Shown here: positions 44,734 to 57,269 of the stretch, piece by piece | Numbering within the stretch: position 1 is the first letter of the stretch | Layout: every line of letters begins with the position of its first letter | Source: Agapanthus africanus | Lineage: Eukaryota; Streptophyta; Magnoliopsida; Asparagales; Amaryllidaceae | Direction: 5' to 3' | Length of the DNA stretch: 64,000 nucleotides | NCBI GenBank assembly: GCA_030015575.1 | Contig: JASDDO010000006.1 | Location: forward strand, 206,155,632-206,219,631 | Made by a program: the position numbers and the translations under genes | Notes under the pieces: model-generated | What the model was told of the DNA's origin: nothing | Seen by the model: only the letters and a program-made list of their open reading frames with translations | Database searches by the model: none

Positions 44734-46588
44734 AATGGTAGATTAGTGAAGCAAACACTCTAAACTAAATGGCTAATATAGTAGAGGATGATGAAGTAGG
44801 AATTGGGCTCACTTTAGATTTATTTTTCTCACAATATTTCTTCACTTTTAGGAAAGCTAGTAAGTTTTCGCATGAGGAAGAAGAAGATGAAGTGGAGATG
44901 AGAATGAAACTCATAAGGTGAGAATAGCAACCATGGATGAGTTAGTGTCATACACTAACTCATGTAGAGACTAAACTATGGCTAAGGATAATGATTAGGT
45001 TAATAAATATCTTAGGTAAAATAAATTAGTGGACTAAGTCAATGGTGACATCAAGCTTATCCGAGCTTCTAGTCATGACAAATTTCCACCAATTTGTGGA
45101 TTACCAAAATAAATAAATAAAAACTTAGGATTATCATAAGCATGGTGTAAGTCTCATACACCTATGTATCATGTGGCACCAAGCATGACACAAAAGTTGT
45201 ACTTTAATATATATCGCATATATACTATATGCACACAAGTGAGAAAAAGAAATGTTTGAGTGAGCTAATATTAGTTAATGTAATTCAATATATGACATAT
45301 ATAATTATACATTAAATTATTAAATTAACACTTAATTTAATAATCCGGCTATATCATATACAACCGGCTAATATAAAATGTAACAACTTATCGAATCAAC
45401 ACTTGTTACGATAACCCGGATATATCACATATAACCGACCCATATCATATATCGCGAGAATAGAATACGGTATCACATACGTGTATTGATCTCGGTCCCG
45501 CACATATCACATATGTGCTCCTACTTCGTTTCTCATGAACCGGGAAACCTCTGTGTAGAACTGTAAAGACTCGTCAATACGTCGGCAGTAGGTGATGATC
45601 ATATCAAACACCTACAAGCCGCAAGCGGTCTGCTAAACGTAACGGCCACCCGGGTATTGAGAGATCAGAAGATCAACAAGCAAGCTTGCTCATACTCCTG
45701 CGAATCCAATCAGCAACACTACCGTACAGTCCATTCTCTTCGTCAGATATGTCGCATATCACAGCCTAGGGGTGGTAAACGTCAGACCCCAATAGCCTCA
45801 TAAGTCATGCCGATGTAAGGCTCATAACGGTTTGAGAAACTGTTGATAACACATACCAGTAGATCTCAGCAACCCTGGCCAGGGATTTCCTGTTATGGCC
45901 AATCAAGCATAGCGCAACATCAACCCCCAATACCGGAAGAGACGAATCCCCTCCTATCGCTCATTGCCTCCATATGACTCGGGACTGTACCCAAAAACCA
46001 CCTTTTTGCACGATCTCTTGAACGTGGTATGGTGGAAATCAAAGCACAGTGGGAATCACACAAGACTCTATGATGATCTCGGGTCGACAGACTAACCTGT
46101 ACCAGTGTCACCAGAGAACTACTATCTGACGATAGGTATAATACCATCTAAGAGTTCTCGGCGAGTCTGTTCAGTGTACCCTGTCTCCACTGAGCACCCA
46201 TATACCCTCTCTGATGTCAAACACTAATAGATATGGGATCATCCATCACCCATCATATGGGTCAAGAAGCGTATACGCTAGTCTACTCTTGAGTATCGAT
46301 GCTCTGTCTCGATACTCCCACGACTAGGAACATTTGAAGGATGCACTTGCCGACTACCTCTGCTCCACTAGTATGATCCGCATCATAATCCTGGTAGTCA
46401 AGTACTCATCCTATGGGCTTTATCAACATGTAATAGATAGACATTAAGTGTATATGTTAAAATAAAGTGCAACCAGACAGCATACTATCATGTCGAGCAA
46501 GAAAGTTCTCCTTATATATGTCCAAGCATCCACTATAATATACATCACATGTATAATAATGGCCTCTAGGGCATACATATAACTAACA
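44734..46588 (-). repeat. Copia-F 3' LTR, second fragment
   Basis: This continues 22410-22746 after Gypsy-K. It ends ATATAACTAACA next to ATCTCCCACTTGC, the inverse polypurine tract. Joined length is about 2.19 kb. Conserved copia LTR blocks are present. Confidence 0.88.
45316..45518 (-). other. LTR hairpins, Copia-F
   Basis: ATTATTAAATTAA/TTAATTTAATAAT forms a perfect 13-bp stem with loop CAC at 45316-45344. GCACATAT/ATATGTGC with loop CAC lies at 45500-45518. They occupy the same places as the hairpins of B, C and D. Confidence 0.85.
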
Positions 46589-46813
46589 ATCTCCCACTTG
46601 CACTAAGGCCATTTGTTGTAGTATCTCATACCCAACGCCCCATAAAAGTCTTTTTAGGGAAAGTCCTCTGTGAGTGGATCCGCCATGTTATCTTTCGCGT
46701 CAACTCTCCTTACCTCGATCCCTTGTAGATCAACCATCTCCCCGATCAGGTGATACCGTCCTCAGAATATGCCTGGATCGCTGATGGGACCGGAGTTCCT
46801 AGGCTAAAGCCAC
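46589..46813 (-). pseudogene. Copia-F: end of RNase H
   Basis: This short stretch is the last part of a minus-strand copia pol, matching 26943-27180 of Copia-E in order (tract, end of RNase H, then the box coding SRHIL). It is cut at 46814 by Copia-D. The last five bases, GCCAC (46809-46813), are the expected half of the target duplication of D. Confidence 0.82.
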
Positions 46814-47532
46814 TGTATGGTTCCCCAACACGACAACAGGATTTCGGGAGGCATCGTCAATGTCGTTTTCAAAAAATTGCCATGCAAACGAACCCTAAAC
46901 ATAGAATCTTTAACTATAGATTTAGACAAAACCAAATGTAAACTACTTTACATCTAAAGAGAACAAGAATACAACCTTTGTAGACGGTCCTACTCTTCAC
47001 TTGCTCCATGTAGTAGTCCCGCGACTCCACAAGGCTTCTCTTGAGACTTTGAACGAGCCTCCTTCGTTGTCTTCGCGCCAAAGACGATCCTCCGGAAGTT
47101 CCTCTAGATCAAGCTAACTCTATACTAAATTTCTTTAGTGTATGAAACACACCACACTAATTTGCTAGATTGATATGGGATGATGAAGTAAAGGATGTTA
47201 AGAGCTCACTAGTTTATGTTCAAGCTTCATGATTCACATCACATGTGAGGGTTGAAGCTTGAGGCATGACAAGAGGAGGAAAAAGAAGCGAGAGAGGAAC
47301 CATGGGAGAAACTTAATACAAAATGGCTAAGTGTTGAGAATGAGAAAGATTGAATGGCAACCCTAGACCCCTCACTCATTCAAGCATGGAATTATGCAAT
47401 ATAAATTTGCAACCATGCTTGAATAGTGAGTCAAGAAAAATAAACAAGTGTTAATCCCATGCTTGCAACCATGCTTCCACTTTACACCTCATTTCTATTT
47501 TCACAAAATAGAAATATAAATGCCATGCTTCA

Positions 47533-47601
47533 TTATTATATATATATATATGATATATATTAATATATATATATATATATATATCATATATATTAATATA
47601 T
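47533..47601. repeat. AT microsatellite in Copia-D LTR
   Basis: Long (TA)n runs are interrupted by TGATATATATTAATA. The right LTR of D breaks just before this point. Confidence 0.9.
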
Positions 47602-47753
47602 ATAATGAAGAATAATTAGTGAGCTAATGATATTAGTTAATATATAATTATATCACATATAATTTATATCACATTATTAAATCAACACTTGATCTAATAA
47701 TCCGGTTATATCATGTATGAACGACTAATATCATTTATTTGTAAATCACATTA

Positions 47754-48226
47754 TCGAATCAACACTTGATTCGACAAACTGGTTATATCACATATGACCG
47801 AACCGATAACAGATGACTGCAAGATTACAATACGGTATCACATACTCGTATTTAATCAGGCCCATACACATATCACATATGTGTCCTACTTCGTTTCGCT
47901 TGAACCAGAGAACTTCTGTGTGGGACTCTAAAGAATCGTTAATACACCAGCAGTAGGTGATGATAATATCAGTCGCCTACAAGCAGTCAGCGTTACTAGC
48001 TGGACAAAACGGCTACCCGGGCATTGAGCGATATGATGATCAACAAGAAAGCCTGTCTACAGTCTCCATGAAACCTATCAGTAACACTCCCGTACAGTCC
48101 GGTCTCTTCGTCTGATATGTCGCATATTATGTCTAGGGGTGGAAATCGTCAAACCCCAGTAAGTGATAAGTCATGTCGATGTCTGATCTATAACAGTTCG
48201 AGAAACTACTAATAACACTTATCAGT
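47754..48226 (-). other. LTR hairpins, Copia-D
   Basis: TCGAATCAA/TTGATTCGA lies at 47754-47774 (perfect, loop CAC) and ACACATAT/ATATGTGT at 47866-47884 (perfect, loop CAC). ACTAATAA/TTATCAGT lies at 48208-48226 (one weakened pair). They are in the same order as in B and C when read in element orientation. Confidence 0.82.
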
Positions 48227-48875
48227 ATATCTCGGCAGCAGCCCTGGCCAGGGACTTCTAGTTATAGACAATCGAACACAGCGTGACATCAACCCCCAAT
48301 ACCGGGAGAGACGAAACCCCTCCTATCGCTCATTGCCTCCATACGACTCAGGACTGTACCCAATATCCACATGTTTGCACGTCTCCTTTGAGCGTGGTAG
48401 GGAGGAAATCAATGCACAGTGGGAGCCACACAAGACTCTATGACGATCTCGGTTTTACAGACTAACCTGTACCAGTGTCACCAAAGGACTGCTATCTGAC
48501 GATAGGTATACAACCACATAGGACTTCTCGGCGAGTCTTGTTCAGTGTACCCAGTCTCCACTGAGCACCCGTACCCCATCTTTGATGTCAAACACCAATG
48601 GATGTGGGATTAGCCATCGCCCATCATATAGGTCAAGAAGCGTATACGCTAGTCTACTCTGGAATATCGATGCCCTGTCTCGATATTCCCTCGACTAGGA
48701 ACAATTAAAGGATGTACTTGTGAACTACCCTGGCCCCACTAGTATGATCTCCAGCATAGTCTTGGTAGTCAAGTACATTTCCTAAGGGCTTTTTCAACAT
48801 GTGAGAGCAAGACCGTATCACAATTTAAGTCTACATGTTAAGATAAAGGTAACCAATCTCCCTCTTGCACTAAGG

Positions 48876-51800
48876 CTATGTGTTGTAGTATCTCATACCC
48901 AACATCCCAAAAAGTCTCTCAAATTGTGTCTGGGGAAAGGCCTTCATGAGTGGATCCGCTACGTTGTCCTTCTTGTCAACTCTCCTGACCTCGATCTCTC
49001 GGCGATCTACTATCTTCCAGATCAGGTGATACCGTCTCAGAATATGTCTGGATCTATGATAGGACTTGGGTTCCTCGTCCAAAGCCACCGCTCCATTGTT
49101 ATCACAATACACAGGTATTGGATGCTCAATGGATGGAACCACACCAAGCTCAGTAATGAAATTCTTCATCAGCTTCTTTGGTAGCATCGTTCGCAGCGAT
49201 GTATTTAGCCTCCATCGTCGAGTCTGCAACGGTGTCTTGCTTGGAACTCTTCCAATACACCGCCCCTCCGTTGAGGGAAAAGACAAAACCTGAGACCGAC
49301 TTATTGTCGTCCTTATCACTCTGGAAGCTCGACTCGATAAAGGACTCCACTTGGAGTTCACCGTTACCGTACACTAAGAACATCTCTTTAGTCCTTCTCA
49401 AGTACTTGAGAATGTTCATAACAGCTGTCCAGTGATTCTCTCCGGGATCTTCTTGATACCTACTCACTACACTTAGTGAGTACGCTACATCGGGTCTGGT
49501 ACATAACATCGCGTACATGATAGAGCCTACTGACGAAGCATAGGGTATCCCTTGCATGCGAGCTCTCTCCAAATCTGTCTTGGGAGACATCTCTTTGGAG
49601 AGAGTGAGTACAGAGATCGTGGGTATATTCCTACGCTTGGAATCTTCCATACTAAACCTCTTTAGTACGGTGTCTATGTAACTGGATTGGGACAATCCCA
49701 GCATCCGTTTAGATCTATCCCTATAGATCTTAATCCCCAAGATGTGGAGGAATCACCAAGATCTTTCATTGAGAATCTCTGCGATAACAAGAGCTTAACC
49801 GAGTGCAACATAGGAACATCATTTACTATCAAGAGTATGTCATCCACATACAATACGAGGAAGACGACCTTACTCTCTGCGGCCTTCTTGTATATACAAG
49901 GTTCATATATATTTTTGTTGAAGTCAAACTCTTTGACTACCTCATCTAAACGGATGTTCCAACTCCGCGATGCCTGCTTTAACCCGTAGATAGATTTAAG
50001 CAGCTTGCACACCTTTCCGCTCCTCCCACTGTCTACGAAGCCCTCCGGCTGAGTCATGTATACGCTCTCTTCTAAATCACCTTTTAGAAAGGTCTTAACA
50101 TCCATTTTCCAGATTTCGTAGTCGTGGTATGCGGCGATGGCAAGTAGGATTCGGATGGACTTAAGCATAGCCACTAGAGAAAAGGTTTCATCATAATCCA
50201 CACCTGGTCGTTGACGAAAACCTTTTGCAACAAGTTTAGCTTTGAATGTCTCAACTTTTCCATCTACACCAAGTTTCTTCTTAAAGATTCATTTGCTCCC
50301 AATAGGTTTTACCCCTTCGGGAGCAACTTCCAAAGTCCATACTTTGTTGGTGTATAGGGATTCCATCTCAGATCGCATTGCATCGAGCTATTTCACAGAG
50401 TCCCCACTCATGATGTCCTGCTCGAAGCTAGTTGGGTCATCATCTTCCATGATGCAATCATCGCTCCCACCATCAATGAGAAAACCGTAGTATCTCTTAG
50501 GTGGATGAGGAACCCTATTAGATCTGCGGAGAGGTTGGGGTTCATTGGAGACAACTGAATCCTCTGGTTCCAATAAATCATCAGTTGTAGTTTGTGTAGC
50601 TGGAACTTATTCCAGCTCTAACTCTTTGCCACTAATTTCTTTTATAAGAAATTCCTTTTCCAAAAAGGTGGCGTATTGAGAAACAAACACCATTTGTTCC
50701 TCAGCGTGGTACAAGATATACCCTTATGAATTCTTTGGATATCCCACAAACATGCAAAGAACTGATCGTGCCTCGAGTTTGTCCGGATTTTGCCTTTTGA
50801 TATAGGCCGGACAACCCCATATCTTAACTCGTTTAAGATATGGTCTCTTTCCGCTCCATATCTCATATGGTGTGGAAGGTACCGATTTAGATGGAACTTG
50901 ATTCAATAGGTATGCTGCTGTCTCAAGCGCATAACCCCAAAAGGAAATAGTGAACTCAGTGGTGCTCATCATAGAGCGCACCATATCTAATAGGGTGCGA
51001 TTCTTCCACTCTGATACACCGTTGTGCTGTGGTGTATACGGAGGAGTAAGCTGAGAGAGAATCCCATTCTCTTTTAGATAGTCACGTCACAGAATTCCAT
51101 GCTCAAGTATTCTCTTTCCCAATCAGATCGAAGGATTTTAATACTTTTACCTGTCTGGTTCTCTACTTCATGCTTATATTCTTTGAATTTCTCAAAAGCT
51201 TCAGAATTGTGTTTCAACAGGAACACATGACCGAATCTTGAGGGATCATAAGTGAATGTAATGAAGTACGAGGAACCATTCCCGGCATGCGTAGACATGG
51301 GACCACATACATCACTATGTATCAGTCCCAAGAGTTCAGTAACTCTTTCTCCGTGTCCTGTAAACGGAGTTTTGGTCATCTTTCCTTTGAGACATGACTG
51401 GCATATTTCATAAGATGAAAGTTCGAACAGATTCAAATATCCATCTTTATGCAACTTAGCTAGTCATGTCGCATTGATATGACCTAGTCTATAATGCCAC
51501 AAGAAGGATTCGTTCAATTCTGAACTTTTCCTCTTGTGTGTGTTTTGTACGTTAAGAACTGTGTTTTGATTCAGAACGTATAATCCATTACATAACGCAC
51601 CAAACCCAATCAACACTTGATTTAGGTAAACGTTCATAACATTATTCTCTACTACAAAGTTATATCCTTCTTTATATAATAAAGAAATTGATATTAAATT
51701 GCATATCATAGAGGGTACGTAATAACAGTCGTTCATGATCAATGTATTTCCAGTTGGCAATACAAGGTGATATTCACCAACTGCTTTGGCTGCAACACTT

Positions 51801-52138
51801 GCACCATTCCTTACTTTTAGAGAATGATCGCATTTTCCCAGTTCTCTACCTTTCCTTAGTCCATCCAACAAATTGCATATATGGGATCCCGATCCGGTAT
51901 CTAATACCCAGGATGTAGAATGTACTGTGAAACAGTTCTCTGTAACTAACACACCCGAAGAAGATGCATCAACATGCTTATTCTTCGTTTGGGTGGTGTG
52001 GTAATCTGGACATTCCCCTATTTTCTGCTCGGAATTATAACACTTATAAGTTGGTGCGGAACCAACTTTCCCCTGCTCAGTATAGCAAGTGGGTTCGGTC
52101 AATATATCCATATTATTATCTTGATTAAGGCGTGACAT
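48876..52138 (-). pseudogene. Copia-D polyprotein: PR-IN-RT-RNase H, capsid missing
   Basis: The ATG at 52138 opens a 224-codon frame to 51464. It has the stub MSRLNQDNNMDILTEP, a degenerate knuckle (CYNSEQKIGEC), protease WVLDTGSGSHIC and the pre-integrase region. A nonsense codon at 51464-51466 is followed by the same frame with the integrase zinc box and HSDVCGP (51074-51454). After a frameshift near 51090 the integrase core resumes (50724-50984), with further stops at 50724, 50642 and about 50388. RT (49674-50201) keeps YVDD near 49845. RNase H lies in 48876-49740 across two frames. At least six lesions make it inactive. Capsid is absent, as in Copia-C. Confidence 0.9.
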
Positions 52139-52144
52139 TGGTTG

Positions 52145-52170
52145 CTGCCTGGAGAGAGAGAGAAGATAAC
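52145..52170 (-). promoter_or_regulatory. Putative 3' splice acceptor before the Copia-D start codon
   Basis: Read on the minus strand, TTATCTTCTCTCTCTCTCC is followed by AGGCAGCAACCAATG. A CAG ends 6-10 nt before the ATG at 52138, depending on which AG is used. The tract matches Copia-C closely. Confidence 0.4.
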
Positions 52171-54512
52171 GCGTTAGCGTGCGCTCTTTGCAAGATTAGA
52201 TTAGTTATTATCTTATCTAGTCAGGACGACTCCCACTGTTTTTATCAAATCTTCCTTCAAACCCTAAAAGGTAAGACTACCCGGGATTAATTATACCGTA
52301 CAAGTTCGCCAATTTTTTAGCCAGGCCAGTGCCGGTACTTTGAGGGAGGTTCCCCGTGTTTTCGCACGGACCTAATTAAAATAAACCTTGTTTTCCCAGG
52401 GGCGTGACCCCATTAACACCTTTCTAGACACCTACTTGATTGGCTAATTGTGATGTGTAAAACTCTCCCAGGAGTAACTCTTACTCGCAGTGGGTATCGG
52501 TATCCAATTATCTCATAGAAGGTATGCAATCTTATTGCAAATTTCAACACTTGAAATTCCCGATAATTCTTTACCCCTAGCAACTTTTGACCTTAACATA
52601 GTCAACAAATCATAAGCGCTAGCCAAGTTCAACCCGTCATTTCCCAATTGAATTAAACCCACCCGTACGACCCTTAACATAATCAACAAAGTCGCACGAC
52701 TACCCTAATCCAATCGCATCTCATGCTTTAGCAGATAAACACTAATTAGCTACCGCACACTACGCCTTCACATAGTCAACAAATGTAGCACGAATACTAA
52801 GTAGTACTTATATGAAATGACGGAGGTCTACGTCAAGTTTTTAAGAAAACCAATAGCGTAATGAACTTCATATCATTGAAGAATCGAGTGATTTTGAAAA
52901 AGGTGTATTTTTGAGGTTTTTGTTAGTTTCGCTAAAGAGGTCACTCCCGGTGAAGGGATCTTGGCTCTTTTCTTATCGAATAAGGTGCTTGATATTCTGC
53001 AAGGAATACCGCTATGCAAAGCAAGAACTATAGAAACAATCAAAAACTAAACCGAGTGAGTTGTAGCATTTGCTAGTTTCGCTAAAGAGGTCACTCCCGG
53101 TGAAGGGATCTCGGCTCTTTCTATATCAAATATGATGCTGGATATTCTACAAGGAATACCGCTATGCAAAGCAAAAACTAGAGCTACCCTTTTTGAAAAT
53201 TTGATTCTACAACATCTTTAGGTTTCTTTTCTTTCATTAATCTCATTAATGAAGTCCCATCAATTAAGCTTCCTAAGCATCACAAAAGAAACGAAAATAC
53301 AACGTACGTATAAAGTGATCACATCACAGAATATCAGCAGCAGAAGATAACATATGAAATATTGGATATACTAGGAATTCCGTGTTTTAAGTTAAGCCAG
53401 TATAAAAAACGAATTCACAGTCGCGATGAATAGCCAAACCTACATCCCTAGACCCCTACGAGAGCGGCAAGCAACCCTACCAATTCTAGAGTTAGGAGAC
53501 CCGGACTCGACTCCTCGAGATTGTCTCCCACTGGACTCTAGAACCCGGTTACTTGTGCTCCCCACCTTGGGTCTATCCTAATGCGGATAAGTAAATAATA
53601 ACCAATGGTGATATCATCCTCAACCCGGAAGTGCCCCAATAAAAGAATATTACGTACAATGAATTTTACATGAATGAAAATAAAAACTATTATCTCACAT
53701 AAAACCCCCGGCTATTCAAAACACTACGATCCAATATAACATATCCAAGCAACACAAAACATCACATGTCATCAAACAGCTAGACGATGTTAAACATTCC
53801 GATCGAATCAACGAACACCCAAAATTACCCAAAAAGCTCAACACTTGAGCGTAGTTTAAAATTACTCAGTACATGCCACAGCTCCTATGAACCAGCCGTA
53901 GAAGGGTCATCCAATGCCTCATATGTGGCACCGCTGAACTACCACAAACCCTAGGGTTTAGTGGCGGTTCTGACGTTCAGATAATCGAGTTAAGGTTTCG
54001 TTCTTCTAGAGGGTACACAGTATCGCTTGCATGATTTTCTGAAAGTTTTAAACTAAGGAAAAATCCAACACTTGGAAAATTTCCGGGGAGGGTTAAAATG
54101 GGTATTTGATATCGTTCGAACTTTTTAATACCATCTAAAGTAACCCGAAAAACTGTTAGACTTACGACTACGAAACACTCAGAGTTTCCTTTGTAGAAAG
54201 TTATCATCACATGAAAATTTAGCAAAAAAAAACAACACCTGAAACACCAAATCCCAGTCACTGGAACACTGAAAAAATTTGAAAAGGGTGCTCGGATTTG
54301 GGCCGAGATGGTGGGAGGGGTGGTCGGCCAAAATTTCATAGAATGGCCTCAAATTTCTCTAGTGTTCATGTTATATTACATACAGCACTCTGCAGTTGTT
54401 TGATAAATTTTTAGAGCTCATATAAAAATCGACAGAAAACAGTTTTCCGTGTTTCAGTTTCGGAGAAGTTTCGGTTTCGTAATCTAACAATGTTTGTCTA
54501 AATATTTAGCCT
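52171..54512 (-). other. Copia-D untranslated leader
   Basis: This non-coding leader is homologous to that of Copia-C. It has three degenerate CCTTAACATAGTCAA-type motifs (near 52591, 52672 and 52765), a tandem repeat, the segment with CCCCTACGAGAGCGGC near 53453, and a GGCCGA/TCGGCC hairpin near 54301-54329, about 190-210 nt from the primer site. A 120-codon frame (53977-54339) crosses that hairpin and shows no known domain. Confidence 0.75.
52926..53171 (-). repeat. Leader tandem repeat, Copia-D
   Basis: Two copies (about 52926-53030 and 53073-53171), each from TAGTTTCGCTAAAGAGGTCA to ATACCGCTATGCAAAGCAA, are separated by a diverged spacer. This is the inverse of the Copia-C repeat with nearly the same period. 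Confidence 0.85.
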
Positions 54513-54525
54513 GGCTGTGATACCA
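54513..54525 (-). other. Primer-binding site, Copia-D (mutated)
   Basis: On the minus strand the site reads TGGTATCACAGCC, one substitution away from the initiator tRNA-Met complement seen in C and E. It adjoins the right LTR at 54527. Confidence 0.85.
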
Positions 54526-54526
54526 C

Positions 54527-55241
54527 TGTAAGGTTCCCTAGCATGACAGCAAGGTTTCGGGAGGCATCGTCCATGCCGTTTTGAAAAAATTCTCGTGCTA
54601 ACGAACCCAAAACTTAGAATCTTTAACTATAGATTTAGACAAAACCAAATGTAAACAACTTTACATCTAAAGGGAACAAGAATACAACCTTTGTAGACGG
54701 TCCTTCTCTTCACTTGCTCCGTGTAGTAGTCCCGCGACTCCACAAGGCTTCTCTTGAGACTTTGAACGAGCCTCCTTCATTGTCTTCGCGCCAAAGACGA
54801 TCCTCCCGAAGTTCCTCTAGATCAAGCTATATCTACACTAAACTTCTTTAGTGTATGAAACACACCACACTAATTTGCTAGATTGATGTGGGATGGTGAA
54901 GTAGGGGATGTTAAGAGCTCACTAGTTTATGTTCAAGCTTCATGATTCATATCACATGTGAGGGTTGAAGCTTGATGCATGACAAGAGGAGGAAGAAGAA
55001 GCGAGAGAGCAACCATGGGAGAAACTTAATACAAAATGGCTAAGTGTTGAGAATGAGAAAGATTGAATGGCAACCCTAGACCCCTCACTCATTCCAGTAT
55101 GGAATTATGCAATATAAAATTGCAACCATGCTTGAATAGTGGGTCAAGAAGAATAAACAAGTGTTAATGCCATGCTTGCAACCATGCTTCCACTTTACAC
55201 CTTATTTCTATTTTCACAAAATAGAAATATAAATGCCATGC
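54527..55241 (-). repeat. Copia-D 5' LTR (right), first 715 bp
   Basis: It starts TGTAAGGTTCCCTAGC and follows the left LTR closely up to AAATGCCATGC, where a plus-strand copia LTR begins. CATGC (55237-55241) is the predicted target-duplication half for Copia-G. Confidence 0.88.
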
Positions 55242-55499
55242 TGTTGGAGATAGTGCCCTCAGAGTCAATTATTGGATCATAGGCACGTGATTACAATGAT
55301 TGAGGGAGGACCTATGCCGATAGGACAGTCTTACTCAAGATGATAGTATGCTATCTGGTTTATCTTTATCATCGTGTACTACTTTAGGTGACCTTACAAG
55401 TCACTATTGCGCGTTGATAGAGCCCTTAGGATTCTTGCTTGATGGACAGCAGTATGATGGCGATCATATATGTGGGAGCTGGGGTCTATAAGCACATCC
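55242..55499 (+). repeat. Copia-G LTR, first fragment
   Basis: It begins TGTTGGAGATAGTGCCCTCA, the start of the Copia-A LTR family in plus orientation. It is interrupted at 55499 by Gypsy-L. Confidence 0.82.
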
Positions 55500-56604
55500 T
55501 GTCACGACCCGAAAGAGCACGTGACTGGCACTTGAACCATATGAAGCCTATAGGACTCCATCTGATCCAAGTAAGCAAAAAGCCCAGAAATCTAAAACCA
55601 TTTTGAAGAATAAATAAATAAAACTGGTTTAAAGAAGTGAAGAAATACAGGTTTGAAATCAAGGTTTTTTAAATAACTAAGCCGAAGGTACGTTTTGGAA
55701 ACAATAAGTCTTTTCTAAAAATTTCGGCAGAGTTTCTCTTGTAAAACTGGCCCCGAATGGGGTACAACATGAATAACAATATATAAAATGATAAAGGCAT
55801 CCCCAAGCGGGAGCTAGCTCTTCGTCAATCGACGGTCACAACCACGCAAAGATATGATAATATACAACGCCAAGTGGCGAGGATCAAAAGCAAAAGAAAG
55901 CTCAAAAGTAGCAAGAAAACCGCTATACTACTAAGCGCGACTCTAAGGTCGAATAATACAACACTGTCTCTGAGTCTGAAAGAATATACAAGTTTTGGTT
56001 GATGGATAATTTCTAGATACTATGAAATAAATAAATACCAAGGTGATTCCTGATACGAAAGAATCCACCTACCAAAGCAAATCACCCGCAAGAAGGTAGT
56101 GTGCCAGAAATGCCGCAATAGAACCTGTACGGCAAAACCTGCAAGAACTGTGGCACAACGGGGGTGAGTTGCCAACTCGTGAATAGAAACATCTACAAGG
56201 ATAAATCGAATGCATGACATAATCCTAAGTCAACGATCAGTAAAATATCCACAAGAGTACATCTGAGTGTAATAAGGTGGCAAGGTAACATCTAATCATG
56301 TATATAGTGCCAGGTACTCAGGTAACAACATGTCATCAGTGTAAGGTATGTCTGCATGAAGTATCAATGAAGAAATATCAATAATATCAATACACATATA
56401 TTAGCGTCCCATACCACTAATATTGGTGTAAGATAAGTGTAAATCCAGTCTGTATATGAACCAAGTCTGTATATATGTGGAACCCGTCCACCTGTCACCC
56501 ACTGACAGTAAGCATCATGTATGCAATGTGAGGATATAACCAAAATCATGGAAAACTCATCATGAAACCCGTGCCAAACACCGACACGTAAATCCTCATC
56601 CGTA

Positions 56605-56762
56605 TGGGGCTCCGTCTGCGGATATCGGCCCTCGGCCCGAGCAGTATGAGTCAACCCATGTCCATCTCTGGGCTCCGTCTGCTGATATCGGCCCGTCGGC
56701 CCCGGCAGTATGCCCATCTCTCGGCTCCAGGCGGTATCCCCCGGATATCCGCCGAGCTCAGG
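56605..56762. repeat. GC-rich short tandem repeats in Gypsy-L
   Basis: Three imperfect copies of a unit with GGGCTCCGTCTGCKGATATC and CGGCCC(G) follow one another, the third more diverged (CGGCTCCAGGCGG). They are in contrast to the AT-rich surroundings. Confidence 0.75.
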
Positions 56763-57204
56763 TAAAATCACCGGTAGGTACTCGCCCGCCTCCAAGCTCA
56801 ATCGGCATAACCCATCGATCATCTCGCCGAGGGGAACCATACCGGGCCCACCACGAACCCGCAAACGGTACATCACCTCCTCGAATCGGGTTTCAAGCAC
56901 ACGTCTCAGCACCGAGAAAACGCGTGGTGGACGCACCGAAATATCATATCACGAGGTACCGGGTTTTCATAAAGTGCCTCTTTTCTTAAATAACCCCACG
57001 GTCCTCAAAAACCAGAAATCACATGAAAATCCAACATCCAGCAGTAAATCCAATGCGATGTACTATGCAATCAATCCATGATATATGCGACATGTAAAGA
57101 GAGTAATCATATCGGAAATCATGCAACATGGAATAGGAATGCGCATATGTCAAAGGAAGCATCATATCACGAATGTAATAGTACTACTGTGTAGTGACAT
57201 GGCA

Positions 57205-57269
57205 ATTATCGATGATGAAGTATGTGAGCCGGCAAATAGTGTACGTGAAACATACGCATCATCGATAAT
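57205..57269 (-). other. Inverted repeat in Gypsy-L LTR
   Basis: ATTATCGATGATG (57205-57217) and CATCATCGATAAT (57257-57269) form a perfect 13-bp stem. GTATGT (57220-57225) and ACATAC (57250-57255) extend it inward after a small bulge. It is homologous to the structures at 21945-22001, 35382-35440 and 43098-43156. Confidence 0.88.

Larger units (their letters stand above)
46814..48855 (-). repeat. Copia-D 3' LTR (left), inner tip deleted
   Basis: It starts TGTATGGTTCCCC and runs about 2.04 kb. At the inner end AAGATAAAGGTAACCA joins directly to ATCTCCCTCTTGC. The roughly 120 bp present at this point in Copia-F, including GGCCTCTAGGGC and the terminal CTAACA, are missing. The deletion must postdate integration, because reverse transcription would need that end. 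Confidence 0.85.
46814..55241 (-). mobile_element. Copia-D: Ty1/copia element with capsid-less gag, right end broken
   Basis: This minus-strand element has a left LTR lacking its inner tip, a pol region with many lesions, a 2.4-kb leader, a degenerate primer site and the first 715 bp of the right LTR. The right LTR is broken at 55241 by Copia-G; its remainder and the second target repeat should lie past the right window edge. Like Copia-C it starts with an MSRLNQDNNMD-type stub and lacks capsid. Confidence 0.88.

Noticed and set aside
47533..47601. TA-rich tract as a possible replication origin or matrix attachment site
   Set aside because: Simple AT repeats are common in these LTRs and no further motif supports such a role.
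53977..54339. 120-codon minus frame in the Copia-D leader
   Set aside because: The matching leader position in A, C and E has no frame, and the stretch overlaps the fold-back near 54301-54329.
56364..56936. A 190-codon minus-strand frame inside Gypsy-L
   Set aside because: It overlaps GC-rich tandem repeats in an LTR, has no recognisable domain, and no equivalent frame was noticed in the related LTRs J and K.
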